Source: Paracoccaceae bacterium (GTDB taxonomy: Bacteria > Pseudomonadota > Alphaproteobacteria > Rhodobacterales > Rhodobacteraceae). From it: a DNA stretch of 64,000 nt. Positions 37,345 to 45,592 of the stretch are shown piece after piece. The DNA lies in contig JASMHC010000018.1 in NCBI GenBank assembly GCA_030750975.1, positions 124,001-188,000 on the forward strand, given 5' to 3'. Every line of letters starts with the position of its first letter. Within the stretch, counting starts at the first letter, position 1. A program made the position numbers and the translations under genes. Below the pieces are notes generated by a model, which saw only the letters and a list, made by a program, of their open reading frames with translations, was not told where the DNA came from and searched no databases.

Positions 37345-38711
37345 GTCGGACCTCCTTTGGTCGAAAGAGTGAACCGCGCACCGGTATCGGCTTCGGCGTC
37401 ACCTGAAAACCGCCGGCGCGCCTCGGTCAACCGGCGCAGCGCCTCTGTCGCGGTGCGGTCATCGACCAGACCGGCGAGGCGTTCATCACCCATAGGATCC
37501 ACCGGCTGCCCTTCCAGCCGAACTTCGTAATGCAGGTTCGGGCCGGTCGCGAGGCCGGACGAACCGACCGCTCCGACCCGGTCGCCGGCCTCCACGAAGT
37601 CGCCAATGTCAAGGCCCTCTGAGAAAGCGGACAGGTGCGTATACATGGTCGTCATAGACGGTCCATGCGCGATTTCCACGACGCGGCCGTAGCCGTTTCG
37701 ACGCCCCACGAAAGACACCCGCCCCGGCGCCGTGGCAAATACCGCGGTGCCGCGCGGCGCCGCGAAATCCACGCCCTTGTGCATGCGGATGTCGCCATAG
37801 ACCGGATGTCTGCGGCGGCCGAAGACCGAGGTCAGCCGCGCGCCCACCACCGGCGGGGCGAATGTTCTCAGCCGCTCACCGTTGCGGAACACCGTTGCAG
37901 AACCGCCCGCATCCAGATCGCGGACGAATTCGAACAGCGCATCTCCGAGGGCCAGTTCGGCATAACTCAGCCGCGGCGCGCCGACGCGGGACCCGTCTGG
38001 CAAACGCGCCTCGCGCCAGAGCAACCGGAGCGTCTCGCCGCCACGCAGATCGCGCCGGAAATCCACGGTGCCGCCAAGCACCGCCGCGAGGTCGACCGCG
38101 AGGCTGGCCGGCGCCCCGGCCCGATCGAGAGAGGCGAAGATCGAGCCATCCACCGTGACAGTCGCAGTTCGCTCGAACGTTTCGAGGTCCGGGGCGACGG
38201 TCCGGACTACCGGCTCCTCTTCAAGCCGGACCAGCACCCGCTCGCCGCTGCGGACTGAAAGAACCACCTGATAGGGGCGGCCGTCCGGATGGCTTTGCAC
38301 CGCCACTTCGTCGCCCGGGCGAAGGTTTGCCAGATCGTACTGGGTCTGCATTGCCCGGCTGAATACTTGCCGCTCTTCCGCTGGCAGGCCGGCGCGGCGC
38401 AACACACCGTCAAGGGTGTCACCCGGCCCAAGAACCGCCGTCCAAGGCGCCCGCAGCGGCGGCCTGGGTGTGACAAGGGTCGTATCCGGCACCGGCGGGG
38501 CGTGCAGGAGCACGGGTGATGGAAGTTCAGGGGGTGAGTCGCTCGAAGCCAGAACCACCGGACCTGCGTCTCCGACCAGGGGCACCCGAAGCGCCACAGC
38601 TGCGTCCGAATAGTCCGGCCCCGGCGGCAGCACGCGGTCGGACGTCAGCCAAAAAGCCGCCCCGGCAAGAACGCCTCCGGCCAGCAATGCGGCGAACCAG
38701 CGCAACCTCAT
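37341..38711 (-). CDS. M23 family peptidoglycan endopeptidase
   Basis: A 456-residue envelope protein: N-terminal membrane/signal helix (residues 4-22), a proline-rich linker, a LysM/OapA-like region (LGPGDTLDGVLRRAGLP near 95-111), and the LytM domain with zinc ligands in HPVYGDIRMHKGVDFAAP (about 310-327) and HxH in GPNLHYEVRL near 393. It cuts peptide cross-links. It is embedded in the copper operon with 4-nt overlaps to both neighbours, so it is expressed with periplasmic copper proteins; the reason is unclear. Confidence 0.88.
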   Translation of the reverse strand: MRLRWFAALLAGGVLAGAAFWLTSDRVLPPGPDYSDAAVALRVPLVGDAGPVVLASSDSPPELPSPVLLHAPPVPDTTLVTPRPPLRAPWTAVLGPGDTLDGVLRRAGLPAEERQVFSRAMQTQYDLANLRPGDEVAVQSHPDGRPYQVVLSVRSGERVLVRLEEEPVVRTVAPDLETFERTATVTVDGSIFASLDRAGAPASLAVDLAAVLGGTVDFRRDLRGGETLRLLWREARLPDGSRVGAPRLSYAELALGDALFEFVRDLDAGGSATVFRNGERLRTFAPPVVGARLTSVFGRRRHPVYGDIRMHKGVDFAAPRGTAVFATAPGRVSFVGRRNGYGRVVEIAHGPSMTTMYTHLSAFSEGLDIGDFVEAGDRVGAVGSSGLATGPNLHYEVRLEGQPVDPMGDERLAGLVDDRTATEALRRLTEARRRFSGDAEADTGARFTLSTKGGPT

Positions 38712-39331
38712 GTCTGCCCTCCATCATCCGTCTCCAGAGTGCGGCGAATTTTTGGCAAGGCGAATTCCCTCGGCTCGTGATAGTCGATGGTGGATACGAA
38801 ACGTCCCTCGGCGTTGAAGAGGAACACGCCTGCGGTGTGGTTCATCGTGTAGCCGCCCTCGACCGGTACCTTTTCATAAATCACTCGAAAACCCTCTGCC
38901 GCCCTGGAAATCTCGTCCGGCGCTCCGGTCCAGCCACGGAGCGCCGGGTGGAAATAGCCGACATATTCCTTCATCGCCGAGACTGTATCGCGTTCGGGGT
39001 CGACGGTGATGAAAACCACATTCATGCGTTCGGCTTCCGCGCCGAGGTCGTCCAGCCAGCCGGAAATGTCCCCAAGCGTCGTCGGGCAGACGTCCGGGCA
39101 GAAGGTGAAGCCAAAGAACACCATGCTCGCGCGGCCGACGAGCGTCTCGGGACCAACCGCATTGCCCTCGTGGTCGGTCAGGCGAAAGTCCATCGCCGTC
39201 AAATCAACGGGGCGCTGCTCAACGGCTACCGGCGCACCCGGCCCATCCACCCGCCACCAGCCGACAAAGAGCGTCAGGCCTAGTGCGCCGAGGCCGGCCG
39301 CGCCGTAGCTGAGTATTCGGCGCCGCCGCAT
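38708..39331 (-). CDS. SCO1/SenC/PrrC-family copper protein (copy b)
   Basis: A 207-residue membrane-anchored thioredoxin-fold protein. It has an N-terminal helix (about 10-26), the Cu-binding GFTFCPDVCPTTLGDI with the CxxxC pair near residue 75, and the distal His in YTMNHTAGVFLFN near 165. These proteins deliver Cu to the CuA site of cytochrome oxidase. ATG 39331 shares one base with the PCu(A)C stop region. Confidence 0.93.
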   Translation of the reverse strand: MRRRRILSYGAAGLGALGLTLFVGWWRVDGPGAPVAVEQRPVDLTAMDFRLTDHEGNAVGPETLVGRASMVFFGFTFCPDVCPTTLGDISGWLDDLGAEAERMNVVFITVDPERDTVSAMKEYVGYFHPALRGWTGAPDEISRAAEGFRVIYEKVPVEGGYTMNHTAGVFLFNAEGRFVSTIDYHEPREFALPKIRRTLETDDGGQT

Positions 39332-39795
39332 CAACCCTCGGGCCCGCGGGCCGCAACGCCGAGGATCGGAACCTCGACCACCACCTCGCCGCCGCCGGAA
39401 AAGACGAGCGTCATTTTGTAGCTTTCGCCCTCGGCCATCGGACGTTGCAGACGCATCAGCATCGCGTGCAGCCCGCCGGGCTCCAATGCAACCGTCTCGC
39501 CGGGCTCGATCTTGATCTCGCCCGCCGGCGTCATGGAGCTTACGCCCTGCTCGTTTGTCGACGTCCGGTGGATTTCGGGCATCATTGCAATTTCGGTTCG
39601 AATCTCCGTCAGGGTTACTGGCTCGTCGCCCGTATTGCGGATCGTCATGTAGGCAACGCCCGGACGGCTGGTTCCGATCGAGGCGCGCGACCACGCGCCA
39701 TCGACGATGATATCCTCAGCTCCGGCCAGAGCAGGGGCGGAGAGGCTGACATTCAGCATGAGCGCGGTCACCGCGCTTAAGAAAACGGGTTTCAT
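39331..39795 (-). CDS. PCu(A)C-family periplasmic copper chaperone
   Basis: A 154-residue protein with a signal peptide (MKPVFLSAVTALMLNVSLSAPALA). The copper-binding pattern H(M)...M...HxM is present: AMMPEIHRTS, then GVSSMTP, then GGLHAMLM. It hands Cu(I) to SCO proteins or directly to CuA. ATG 39795 has AAGGA about 10 nt upstream, better spaced than the ATG at 39804. Confidence 0.93.
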   Translation of the reverse strand: MKPVFLSAVTALMLNVSLSAPALAGAEDIIVDGAWSRASIGTSRPGVAYMTIRNTGDEPVTLTEIRTEIAMMPEIHRTSTNEQGVSSMTPAGEIKIEPGETVALEPGGLHAMLMRLQRPMAEGESYKMTLVFSGGGEVVVEVPILGVAARGPEG

Positions 39796-39829
39796 TGCGG
39801 GCATTCCTTTCGTTTCCTGGCAGCGCCGT

Positions 39830-40486
39830 TCAGCTCGCTGCCGCAACTTCTGCCGTCACAAGGCGCCGCAGTTCGGCTTCACCGAACGGATCGAGTGGCT
39901 TGCCGTTAACGAAGAACGTCGGCGTCTGCCGCACTCCGATGGCCTCGACATCAGACCTGTCCTGGTTCAGTACCGCCACGATATCAGGCATCCTGATCTG
40001 CGATTTACCCGCCTCCACGTCCAGCCCGACCGACCCAGCGATTATCATGATCCTTTCGGCCGCAGGCGCTCCGTGAGATGCCCAGAGGTTCTGTCGCTCC
40101 AGCAAGGCCTCGAGAACGGGAACAAACACACCCTGCAGGCGGGCAGCCTCGAGGGTCTTGATCGCGACTTCCGAACCTTCGCCGTGGAAGGGCGTATAGC
40201 GGATCACCACCCGGACCTCGTCCGGGTATTGCGCCATGATGTCCTTGACGATCGGGTGGAAAGCACGGCAGGCCTCACAGGCCGGGTCGAAGAACTCGAC
40301 GATCGTCACCGGCGTATCTTGCGGGCCGAGCACGGGCGAATAGGGACGCTCGAGCATTCGCATGATGTCGGGCGCGACGGTGCCGGTAGACTGCGAGGGC
40401 GCTGGTCGGGTTGCCCACCAGGTTGCACCGCCGAATGCACCTGCGGCGACAACGGCCGTCGATAGTACCAATGTTCTTCTGTTCAT
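39830..40486 (-). CDS. DsbA-like thiol oxidoreductase with a CEAC active site
   Basis: A 218-residue thioredoxin-fold protein with an N-terminal membrane/signal segment (LVLSTAVVAAGAFGGATWW). The active site is FFDPACEACRAFHP (CxxC near residue 77), and the cis-Pro loop is in VRQTPTFFVNG near 190. CEAC differs from the CPHC of classical DsbA and is closer to BdbD/Com1-like proteins. It overlaps dsbB by 4 nt, so the two probably form a dedicated disulfide pair acting on Cys-rich copper proteins here. Confidence 0.88.
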   Translation of the reverse strand: MNRRTLVLSTAVVAAGAFGGATWWATRPAPSQSTGTVAPDIMRMLERPYSPVLGPQDTPVTIVEFFDPACEACRAFHPIVKDIMAQYPDEVRVVIRYTPFHGEGSEVAIKTLEAARLQGVFVPVLEALLERQNLWASHGAPAAERIMIIAGSVGLDVEAGKSQIRMPDIVAVLNQDRSDVEAIGVRQTPTFFVNGKPLDPFGEAELRRLVTAEVAAAS

Positions 40487-40908
40487 GTCTCGGTCTCCGG
40501 TTGCGCCGCCCTCAAAAGGAAGATGATGGCCAAGAAGGCGGCGAGGGCAAGTAGTGGAATGGGCACACCGAGGAACAACTGATTTTCGTCGGTGCACGAA
40601 GGGCCGTCCGCCGTGCAGGGCTGAATCGCTTCCGGTATGAGCCCGATGTAGAGCCCAAGGTGGTACAGCGCGATACCTGCACCTATCGCGGCAAGAGAAA
40701 TAGCGTAGATGCGGATGCCGAAATCGGCGCGCCATGCGGCGATACCGAGGATGACGGCCAGCGGAAACATGAATGCCCGCTGATACCAGCAGAGAACGCA
40801 GGGAGTCTGTCCCAGAACTTCGCCGATGAAGAGAACGGACAGCGTCGCGATCAGCGCAACCGCCCAGACCGCAAATAACGCCGGTTCTCCGGAAATTCGT
40901 AAATTCAT
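40483..40908 (-). CDS. DsbB-family quinone-linked disulfide oxidoreductase
   Basis: A 141-residue protein with four membrane helices. The first cysteine pair is in GQTPCVLCWYQRAF near residues 35-48, and the second is in the periplasmic loop QPCTADGPSCTDEN near 96-109. It would reoxidise the DsbA-like neighbour. It overlaps both neighbours by 4 nt (operon SCO1a-DsbB-DsbA-PCu(A)C-SCO1b-M23-DUF411). Confidence 0.92.
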   Translation of the reverse strand: MNLRISGEPALFAVWAVALIATLSVLFIGEVLGQTPCVLCWYQRAFMFPLAVILGIAAWRADFGIRIYAISLAAIGAGIALYHLGLYIGLIPEAIQPCTADGPSCTDENQLFLGVPIPLLALAAFLAIIFLLRAAQPETET

Positions 40909-41513
40909 GTGTCGAGTCTCCCGTTCAGGTCGGCAATAATCTCCTCGGCAGGCGTGCCGTAGGCGTAGGCCGTGACATAGGCTCCGTCGGGACCGAACAG
41001 GAACAGCTGCGAGGAATGGCTCATCGAATAGCCACCCGGTGCGGCGGCCTCTTCGATCTTTTCATAGTAGATGTAGAAAGACCGCGCCGTCTCGGAAATC
41101 TGCTTCGGCGTCCCGGTCAGGCCGATAATTCCCGCATCGAAGCGCGGAACGAAATCAGCCAGCGCGGCGGGCGTGTCGCGCTCAGGGTCGATGGAGATGA
41201 ACAGGGGCTGGACCTTGGGGGCGCTCACGCCCAGCCCGTCCATGACCGCGGCCACCTCGGCCAGCGTCGTCGGACAGACGTCAGGGCAATTCGCGAAGCC
41301 GAAGAAGACCAGAAGCCAGCGGCCAGCGAAGTCTTCGTCCGTGCGGACCATACCCTGGTGGTCGGTCAACTCGAAGTCGGCCCGAAACGCAGCTGTCTCG
41401 CGCGAGGGTTCCGTTCCGAACCGGTCATCGCGCCAAAGGATCGCAAAGGCCAGACTCAGGGATACGGCCCCGGTGATCCCCCACAGAATCCATCGAATGG
41501 TCTTCAGCCGCAA
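40905..41513 (-). CDS. SCO1/SenC/PrrC-family copper protein (copy a)
   Basis: A 202-residue protein with an N-terminal membrane anchor (ILWGITGAVSLSLAFAIL). The copper site is GFANCPDVCPTTLAEV near residues 72-87, and the distal His lies in YSMSHSSQLFLF near 163. It is the first gene of the seven-gene minus-strand copper operon, under a MerR-type promoter. It is diverged from copy b, so a recent duplication is unlikely. Confidence 0.93.
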   Translation of the reverse strand: MRLKTIRWILWGITGAVSLSLAFAILWRDDRFGTEPSRETAAFRADFELTDHQGMVRTDEDFAGRWLLVFFGFANCPDVCPTTLAEVAAVMDGLGVSAPKVQPLFISIDPERDTPAALADFVPRFDAGIIGLTGTPKQISETARSFYIYYEKIEEAAAPGGYSMSHSSQLFLFGPDGAYVTAYAYGTPAEEIIADLNGRLDT

Positions 41514-41545
41514 TGATTCGCCCCGCCACGATTTCCTTGAGGGGT

Positions 41546-41576
41546 CTGCTACAACCTAAAGCCCGTTGAGGTTCAA
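41546..41576 (-). promoter_or_regulatory. MerR-type promoter of the copper operon
   Basis: On the minus strand TTGAAC (41576-41571) and TAGCAG (41551-41546) are 19 bp apart. The spacer carries the dyad AACCTCAACGGGCTTTAGGTT (41573-41553), which has the same half-sites as the DUF411 promoter. It starts 33 nt before the SCO1a ATG. Confidence 0.65.
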
Positions 41577-41654
41577 CCGAAATTCGGCCACGGAGCCGAA
41601 TTGCCGCAGCGGTGCGAATTCGGGCTTGCGGCGCGAGGCGCGACACGCCATATT

Positions 41655-41669
41655 CTACAGTGACTGTAG
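41655..41669. promoter_or_regulatory. Perfect palindromic operator upstream of merR
   Basis: CTACAGT-G-ACTGTAG is a perfect 7-bp inverted repeat with a single central base, 14 nt upstream of the merR ATG. It resembles CadR/PbrR/ZntR operators and matches 11 of 15 positions at the ATPase promoter (29668-29682). Autoregulation is likely. Confidence 0.7.
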
Positions 41670-41683
41670 ATTTGGAGATTGCG

Positions 41684-42112
41684 ATGCTGGCGATCGGAAC
41701 TTTGGCACGCCGAACCGGAACCAAGGTGCAGACCATACGCTATTATGAGCAGATAGGGTTGATGCCCGAACCGGGGCGCACCGCGGGCGGACAGCGCCGC
41801 TACGGCGAGGCAGAGCTCGACCGGCTGGCCTTTATCCGCCACGCCCGTCAGCTTGGGTTCACGCTGGAGGCGATCCGGGAGCTTCTCGACCTTTCGGATC
41901 ATCCCGAAAAATCCTGCCAAGAGGCCGACCAGATCGCTGGCCGGCAACTCCGGCAGGTCGAACTGCGAATGGCACGCCTTGAGGCGCTGCGCACCGAACT
42001 GGAACGCATGGTCCACGAGTGCAGCGGCGGCAACACTGCGGATTGCCGGGTGCTGGAGGTTCTGCGCGACCACTCAGAATGCCTGACCGCTCATGATGAG
42101 ATCGGTGCGTAG
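41684..42112 (+). CDS. MerR-family metal-responsive regulator (CadR/PbrR/ZntR type)
   Basis: A 142-residue protein. The winged HTH is at the N-terminus (IGTLARRTGTKVQTIRYYEQIGLMPEP), followed by a long dimerisation helix and a C-terminal metal loop MVHECSGGNTADCRVLEVLRDHSEC. Its cysteine spacing fits divalent-metal sensors (Zn/Cd/Pb) better than the CueR Cys pair. ATG 41684 has GGAG 6 nt upstream and follows the palindromic operator. It is divergent from the copper operon and probably activates the P-type ATPase gene 12 kb away. Confidence 0.9.
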   Translation: MLAIGTLARRTGTKVQTIRYYEQIGLMPEPGRTAGGQRRYGEAELDRLAFIRHARQLGFTLEAIRELLDLSDHPEKSCQEADQIAGRQLRQVELRMARLEALRTELERMVHECSGGNTADCRVLEVLRDHSECLTAHDEIGA

Positions 42113-42936
42113 AGGTTTGGCAGGCTTGCTCCGCGGGCCGGATCCCGGCCCCGCCCGATCCCGTTTTTGCCACTCGCCGGGGATCGCGTGCCGTGAATTC
42201 TGCGCGATATACGCGCGCGCGAGTGCTGGCTGGGAGGGAAAGGATGACGAATATTCAGGAATACCCAGAAAAAGTTCGACGCTAGTCCCGTTCCATCCGC
42301 CATTCGAACGCCACTGATAGCCAACCTTCTCTGACGGTCGCGCGGGGGAATGTAGTCGGCTCGCCAACTATCAACATGATCGTTCCTGCGACGAATGAAA
42401 CGCTTCGCATTCGGGTGTCTGCGGGTTCATGAGTATCGGCCGAACGGAACCTGATATGCTGAACTTCGACCAAGTTCCGAGGCGACGCGGGCTTCGCTTT
42501 CCGCCTTAACCTGATCGACTCCGTCACGCGCCCAGCAGACCCTCAGGGCATTTCACTCGGGCAGGTCGTTGCGGTCGGGAGGCGTACCACCGGCCGCTTT
42601 CGGACCTGATATCGGTTATCCTGGGGTCTTGAGAAAGCAGGCACCGGGTACCCTTACTTGGCCCGGTCGTCTGGCGGGTCGCGGCCTGAAGCCAAACAGG
42701 GAGCCATATGGCGTGAGCCAGGAGCGCATACCAGCGGCGCAGAAGCTTGTATGGACCCACCCAAGGCGAACATCGTCCGGACAATTCGAGGCTAGGCATT
42801 CAGAGGTCCGGTGGGACGATGCTCCTGATGCCGTGCCTGTTTGCGATCGGCCTTTGCTGAAGTCTAGTGAGTTCAGGGGGGCATGCCCCCTGAACCGGCG
42901 GCTGGGTGTCAGATGAAGGACGCGTCAGAGCGTGAT
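42113..42936. other. Region without a recognisable gene
   Basis: There is no known product in about 820 bases. A minus-strand 81-codon frame at 42282-42527 (MTESIRLRRKAKP ... VAFEWRMERD) has a natural-looking composition but no recognised family, and may be a small gene or the end of a lost one. The strong palindrome at 42871-42895 is listed separately. The region may be a scar between the copper cassette and the DJ-1/AraC pair. Confidence 0.5.
42871..42895. repeat. Isolated 10-bp stem palindrome
   Basis: GTTCAGGGGG (42871-42880) pairs with CCCCCTGAAC (42886-42895) around GCATG... loop bases, with no T-run on either side. It lies 41 nt past the stop of the DJ-1 gene (which reads leftward), so it could be a Rho-independent-like hairpin lacking a U-tract or a protein site. 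Confidence 0.5.
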
Positions 42937-43695
42937 TCATGCCACTGCTGACACATGGTCTTGATAGGCTGCGGCCGACGCGGCACCGAGAGCGCTTGAG
43001 AGCGGCGCCACGATACCCGTCACCTTTTCGGTCATCTCGGGGCCGGCGCGCTCCGGGCTTCCGGTGCCGAACACCGGGCGCGGAAGGTATTCGAGCGTCA
43101 GCTCGATGCGCCTGGCGGCGTCCTCGCCGTACAGCATGGAAAGCGCCTGCAGCGCGGCCTCGAACGGTCCGGTCACCGGCCCGGCCGTCAGGAATTTGCC
43201 GTCACGCACCACGGCGCCGCCTGTCACCGGGTGCGCCCCGACGCCCGGCAGCGCGTCGATGATCGGGAAACTCGCCGTCGCCTTGCGCCCCTCGAGCAGC
43301 CCGGCCCCACCCAGCACGAGCGAATCCGCGCAGATGCCGATCACGGCCTTGGCGGTCTCGGCTTGCCTCCGGACAAAGGCGAGCATTTCCGGGTCGGCAA
43401 TCGTGCCCGGCATCGTCGCGCCCACCGCCAGCACGTCGAGATCGGGGCAATCGGCGAAAGTCGTGGTGGGAACCGTTCGCCATGAAGGATAGGTGTTGAC
43501 CGGCTCGGGGGTCTTCCAGATCAAGTGCAACTGGACATCGGGCAGGTCGGGAAACACATCGAGCAGGTCGAAGACGAAATGAACGCCGATCACGTCGGCG
43601 ATGAAGCATCCGGGGGCAACGATCAATCCAACCTGGATCGGCGCGCGGCCGCTGGAGTCGTGGCTTTCGTGGTGGCAATCGCCGTGACCATGCAT
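42937..43695 (-). CDS. DJ-1/PfpI-family protein with a His-rich N-terminus
   Basis: A 252-residue protein. After a metal-ligand-like N-terminus (MHGHGDCHHESHD) comes a DJ-1/PfpI domain (QVGLIVAPGCFIADVIGVHFVFD) with the nucleophile elbow AVIGICADSLVLGGAGLLEGRKAT near residue 125, as in isonitrile hydratase-like members. ATG 43695 has GGAG 6 nt upstream; ATG 43707 is the alternative. It is divergent from the AraC-type regulator at 43867, which likely controls it. The substrate is unknown. Confidence 0.85.
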   Translation of the reverse strand: MHGHGDCHHESHDSSGRAPIQVGLIVAPGCFIADVIGVHFVFDLLDVFPDLPDVQLHLIWKTPEPVNTYPSWRTVPTTTFADCPDLDVLAVGATMPGTIADPEMLAFVRRQAETAKAVIGICADSLVLGGAGLLEGRKATASFPIIDALPGVGAHPVTGGAVVRDGKFLTAGPVTGPFEAALQALSMLYGEDAARRIELTLEYLPRPVFGTGSPERAGPEMTEKVTGIVAPLSSALGAASAAAYQDHVSAVA

Positions 43696-43866
43696 GTCAT
43701 TCTCCATCTAGTTCGTCAGGCCGCAATGCGGTGGGAGGGTTGCAGTTGTCGGCTCCCGGGCTGGACATGACATCGTTCAGGGCGAGGCCGGCTGCCTTGC
43801 AAGATAGGTCCCCATCTGCGATCCCTTGAGTGGCCAAAGTGACAATATCCATGGCATTAGTGACAA

Positions 43867-44916
43867 ATGACGAGAGCCGCCCAATTTCATGAAATCGGCA
43901 TTCTCCTCTATCCCGGAGCACGGCCTGCCGCGGTGCATGGCCTGATGGAGCAGTTCGAGGTGGGCAATTTCGTGCTGGGAGAGAGATCCGGGCCCGATGC
44001 ACGTCCCATTTCCCTCAGCCAGTGGGAGGTTGCAGCGGATGGCGGCCACATCGGCTGCACTTCCGAAACAATGCCAGCGTCAGGCCTACCCGACCTGCTG
44101 ATCATCCCGCCCAATCGCCACGGTGACGCACCGGTCGCGCAGGAAGGCGTCATTGCTCCCTGGCTGATTGACCTTCACCGGCGCGGGGTGACGCTGGCGG
44201 CCGCCTGTGCGGGTATGTTTCTTCTCGCGCGCACGGGCCTGCTGGACGGGCGCAGGGTCGCGGCGCACAACTGCTATGGCGATGCGCTTGCGGCAGGGTT
44301 TCCGGCGATCCGGGTCGACAGCGACCGGGTGGTCGTGGACGAGGGCGACATCCTCACTTCCGGCGGCATCATGTCATGGCCCGATCTGGGCCTGCGCATT
44401 CTGGAGCGCCACGCCGGCACCGGCGTCATGGCCGAAACGGCGCGCCTCATGATGCTGGATCCGCCCGGGCGCGAACAGCGTTTCTACCGCACCTTCACAC
44501 CGTCGATGTCCCATGGCGACGATGCGATCCTGCGGGTTCAAACCTGGCTTGCCGGCCTGCGAGAGGTGACAGTCTCGGGCGCCACCATGGCCGAACGCGC
44601 GGGAATGGAGCGCCGAACCTTTCTGCGCCGCTTCAAGAAGGCCACCGGCTACAAGCCGACGGAGTATTGCCAACAACTGCGTGTCGAACAGGCGCGCGAT
44701 CTGCTCGAGCGCACGCTGCGCCCGGTCGAGCAGATCTCCTGGCAGTTCGGCTATTCCGACCCGAACGCGTTTCGAGGAGTGTTTCGCCGCGTGATCGGCC
44801 TGACACCGGCGGCCTATCGCACACGCTTCGGCGTAGCGCGTGGACAGGACGAAAGAGCGCGGACATCCGTCGATACTGCGGCAATCGAGCAAGACGTGCG
44901 ATCGGCGACCGAGTAA
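43867..44916 (+). CDS. GlxA-type regulator: DJ-1-like domain plus AraC HTH
   Basis: A 349-residue protein. The N-terminal DJ-1/PfpI-like sensor (IGILLYPGARPAAVHGLMEQF; AAACAGMFLLARTGLLDGRRVAAHNCYG) is followed by an AraC C-terminus with two HTH motifs (MAERAGMERRTFLRRFKKATGYKP and ISWQFGYSDPNAFRGVFRRVIGLTP). It is divergent from a stand-alone DJ-1 gene, so local control of that gene is likely. The ligand is unknown. A terminator lies about 195 nt downstream. Confidence 0.9.
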   Translation: MTRAAQFHEIGILLYPGARPAAVHGLMEQFEVGNFVLGERSGPDARPISLSQWEVAADGGHIGCTSETMPASGLPDLLIIPPNRHGDAPVAQEGVIAPWLIDLHRRGVTLAAACAGMFLLARTGLLDGRRVAAHNCYGDALAAGFPAIRVDSDRVVVDEGDILTSGGIMSWPDLGLRILERHAGTGVMAETARLMMLDPPGREQRFYRTFTPSMSHGDDAILRVQTWLAGLREVTVSGATMAERAGMERRTFLRRFKKATGYKPTEYCQQLRVEQARDLLERTLRPVEQISWQFGYSDPNAFRGVFRRVIGLTPAAYRTRFGVARGQDERARTSVDTAAIEQDVRSATE

Positions 44917-45109
44917 CGCAAACCTTGGCGATTCACTAGTCTCAGGATGTGGATTGGCGCGCGCAGAAGGCGAACGCTTCGAATCGTCAATCATCGCCAA
45001 GCCCACAGAGTGGCTGCACAAATCCTTGCTGGCTGGCGGATGGTAGACAGGAGAACGTCCGATCCCGGTCCCGCACTCACCGCCACAAACCATTCGCGAA
45101 CCCGAGACG

Positions 45110-45135
45110 AGGCCCCAGCGTGGGCCTTTTTTCTT
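45110..45135 (+). terminator. Terminator downstream of the AraC-type gene
   Basis: AGGCCC (45110-45115) with GGGCCT (45122-45127) forms a stem with a 6-nt loop followed by TTTTT. Otherwise I see no gene in 44917-45455. Confidence 0.85.
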
Positions 45136-45455
45136 TTTGTCTCAAAGGGGTTTAGCGGAGCCATCCGACTTTCGGCGACTGTCCGGTGGCCCGAAATTGG
45201 TCTCCGAACGCCCCGCGTCTCTTTCCACCCGCCCTTCACCCAAATCGAGACGCATTCCAAAATGTTCGTCTTTTCATGTGCTTGCCGAAAACAGGTTGCG
45301 ACGCAGTTGAAGCGGGCTCGACCGATATCAATGCGAACAGAGACACCCGAAGGCGGCGTGGTTCTTCGAAAATGCGCGAATAGCTGCGAGAAGTCGCTGA
45401 TGACAAACTCACGTTCCTTTCGTAACTTTGGCGAGTGAACTCTTAGGGGGGAGAT

Positions 45456-45507
45456 ATGGGAAGACGTCGCCAAAGCGGAATATTTGAAACGCTATTCAAA
45501 TCAGCCT
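45456..45507 (+). pseudogene. 5' stub of a gene cut off by the IS3 element
   Basis: A strong ribosome-binding sequence GGGGGGAG is followed by ATG and 17 codons reading MGRRRQSGIFETLFKSA, after which the IS left end begins at 45508. The peptide looks like the N-terminus of restriction-endonuclease-like membrane proteins (MGRRR..GxxED-type starts). That match is weak and from memory. The remaining part is not found on the far side of the IS elements, so it was deleted. Confidence 0.5.
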
Positions 45508-45592
45508 TGTCTGACGTCAGCACCCATCGGACAGATTTAAGGGTTTGAGCAGCGGAGGATTTCTGGTTCATCGAAGCCAATATGGAGCGAAG

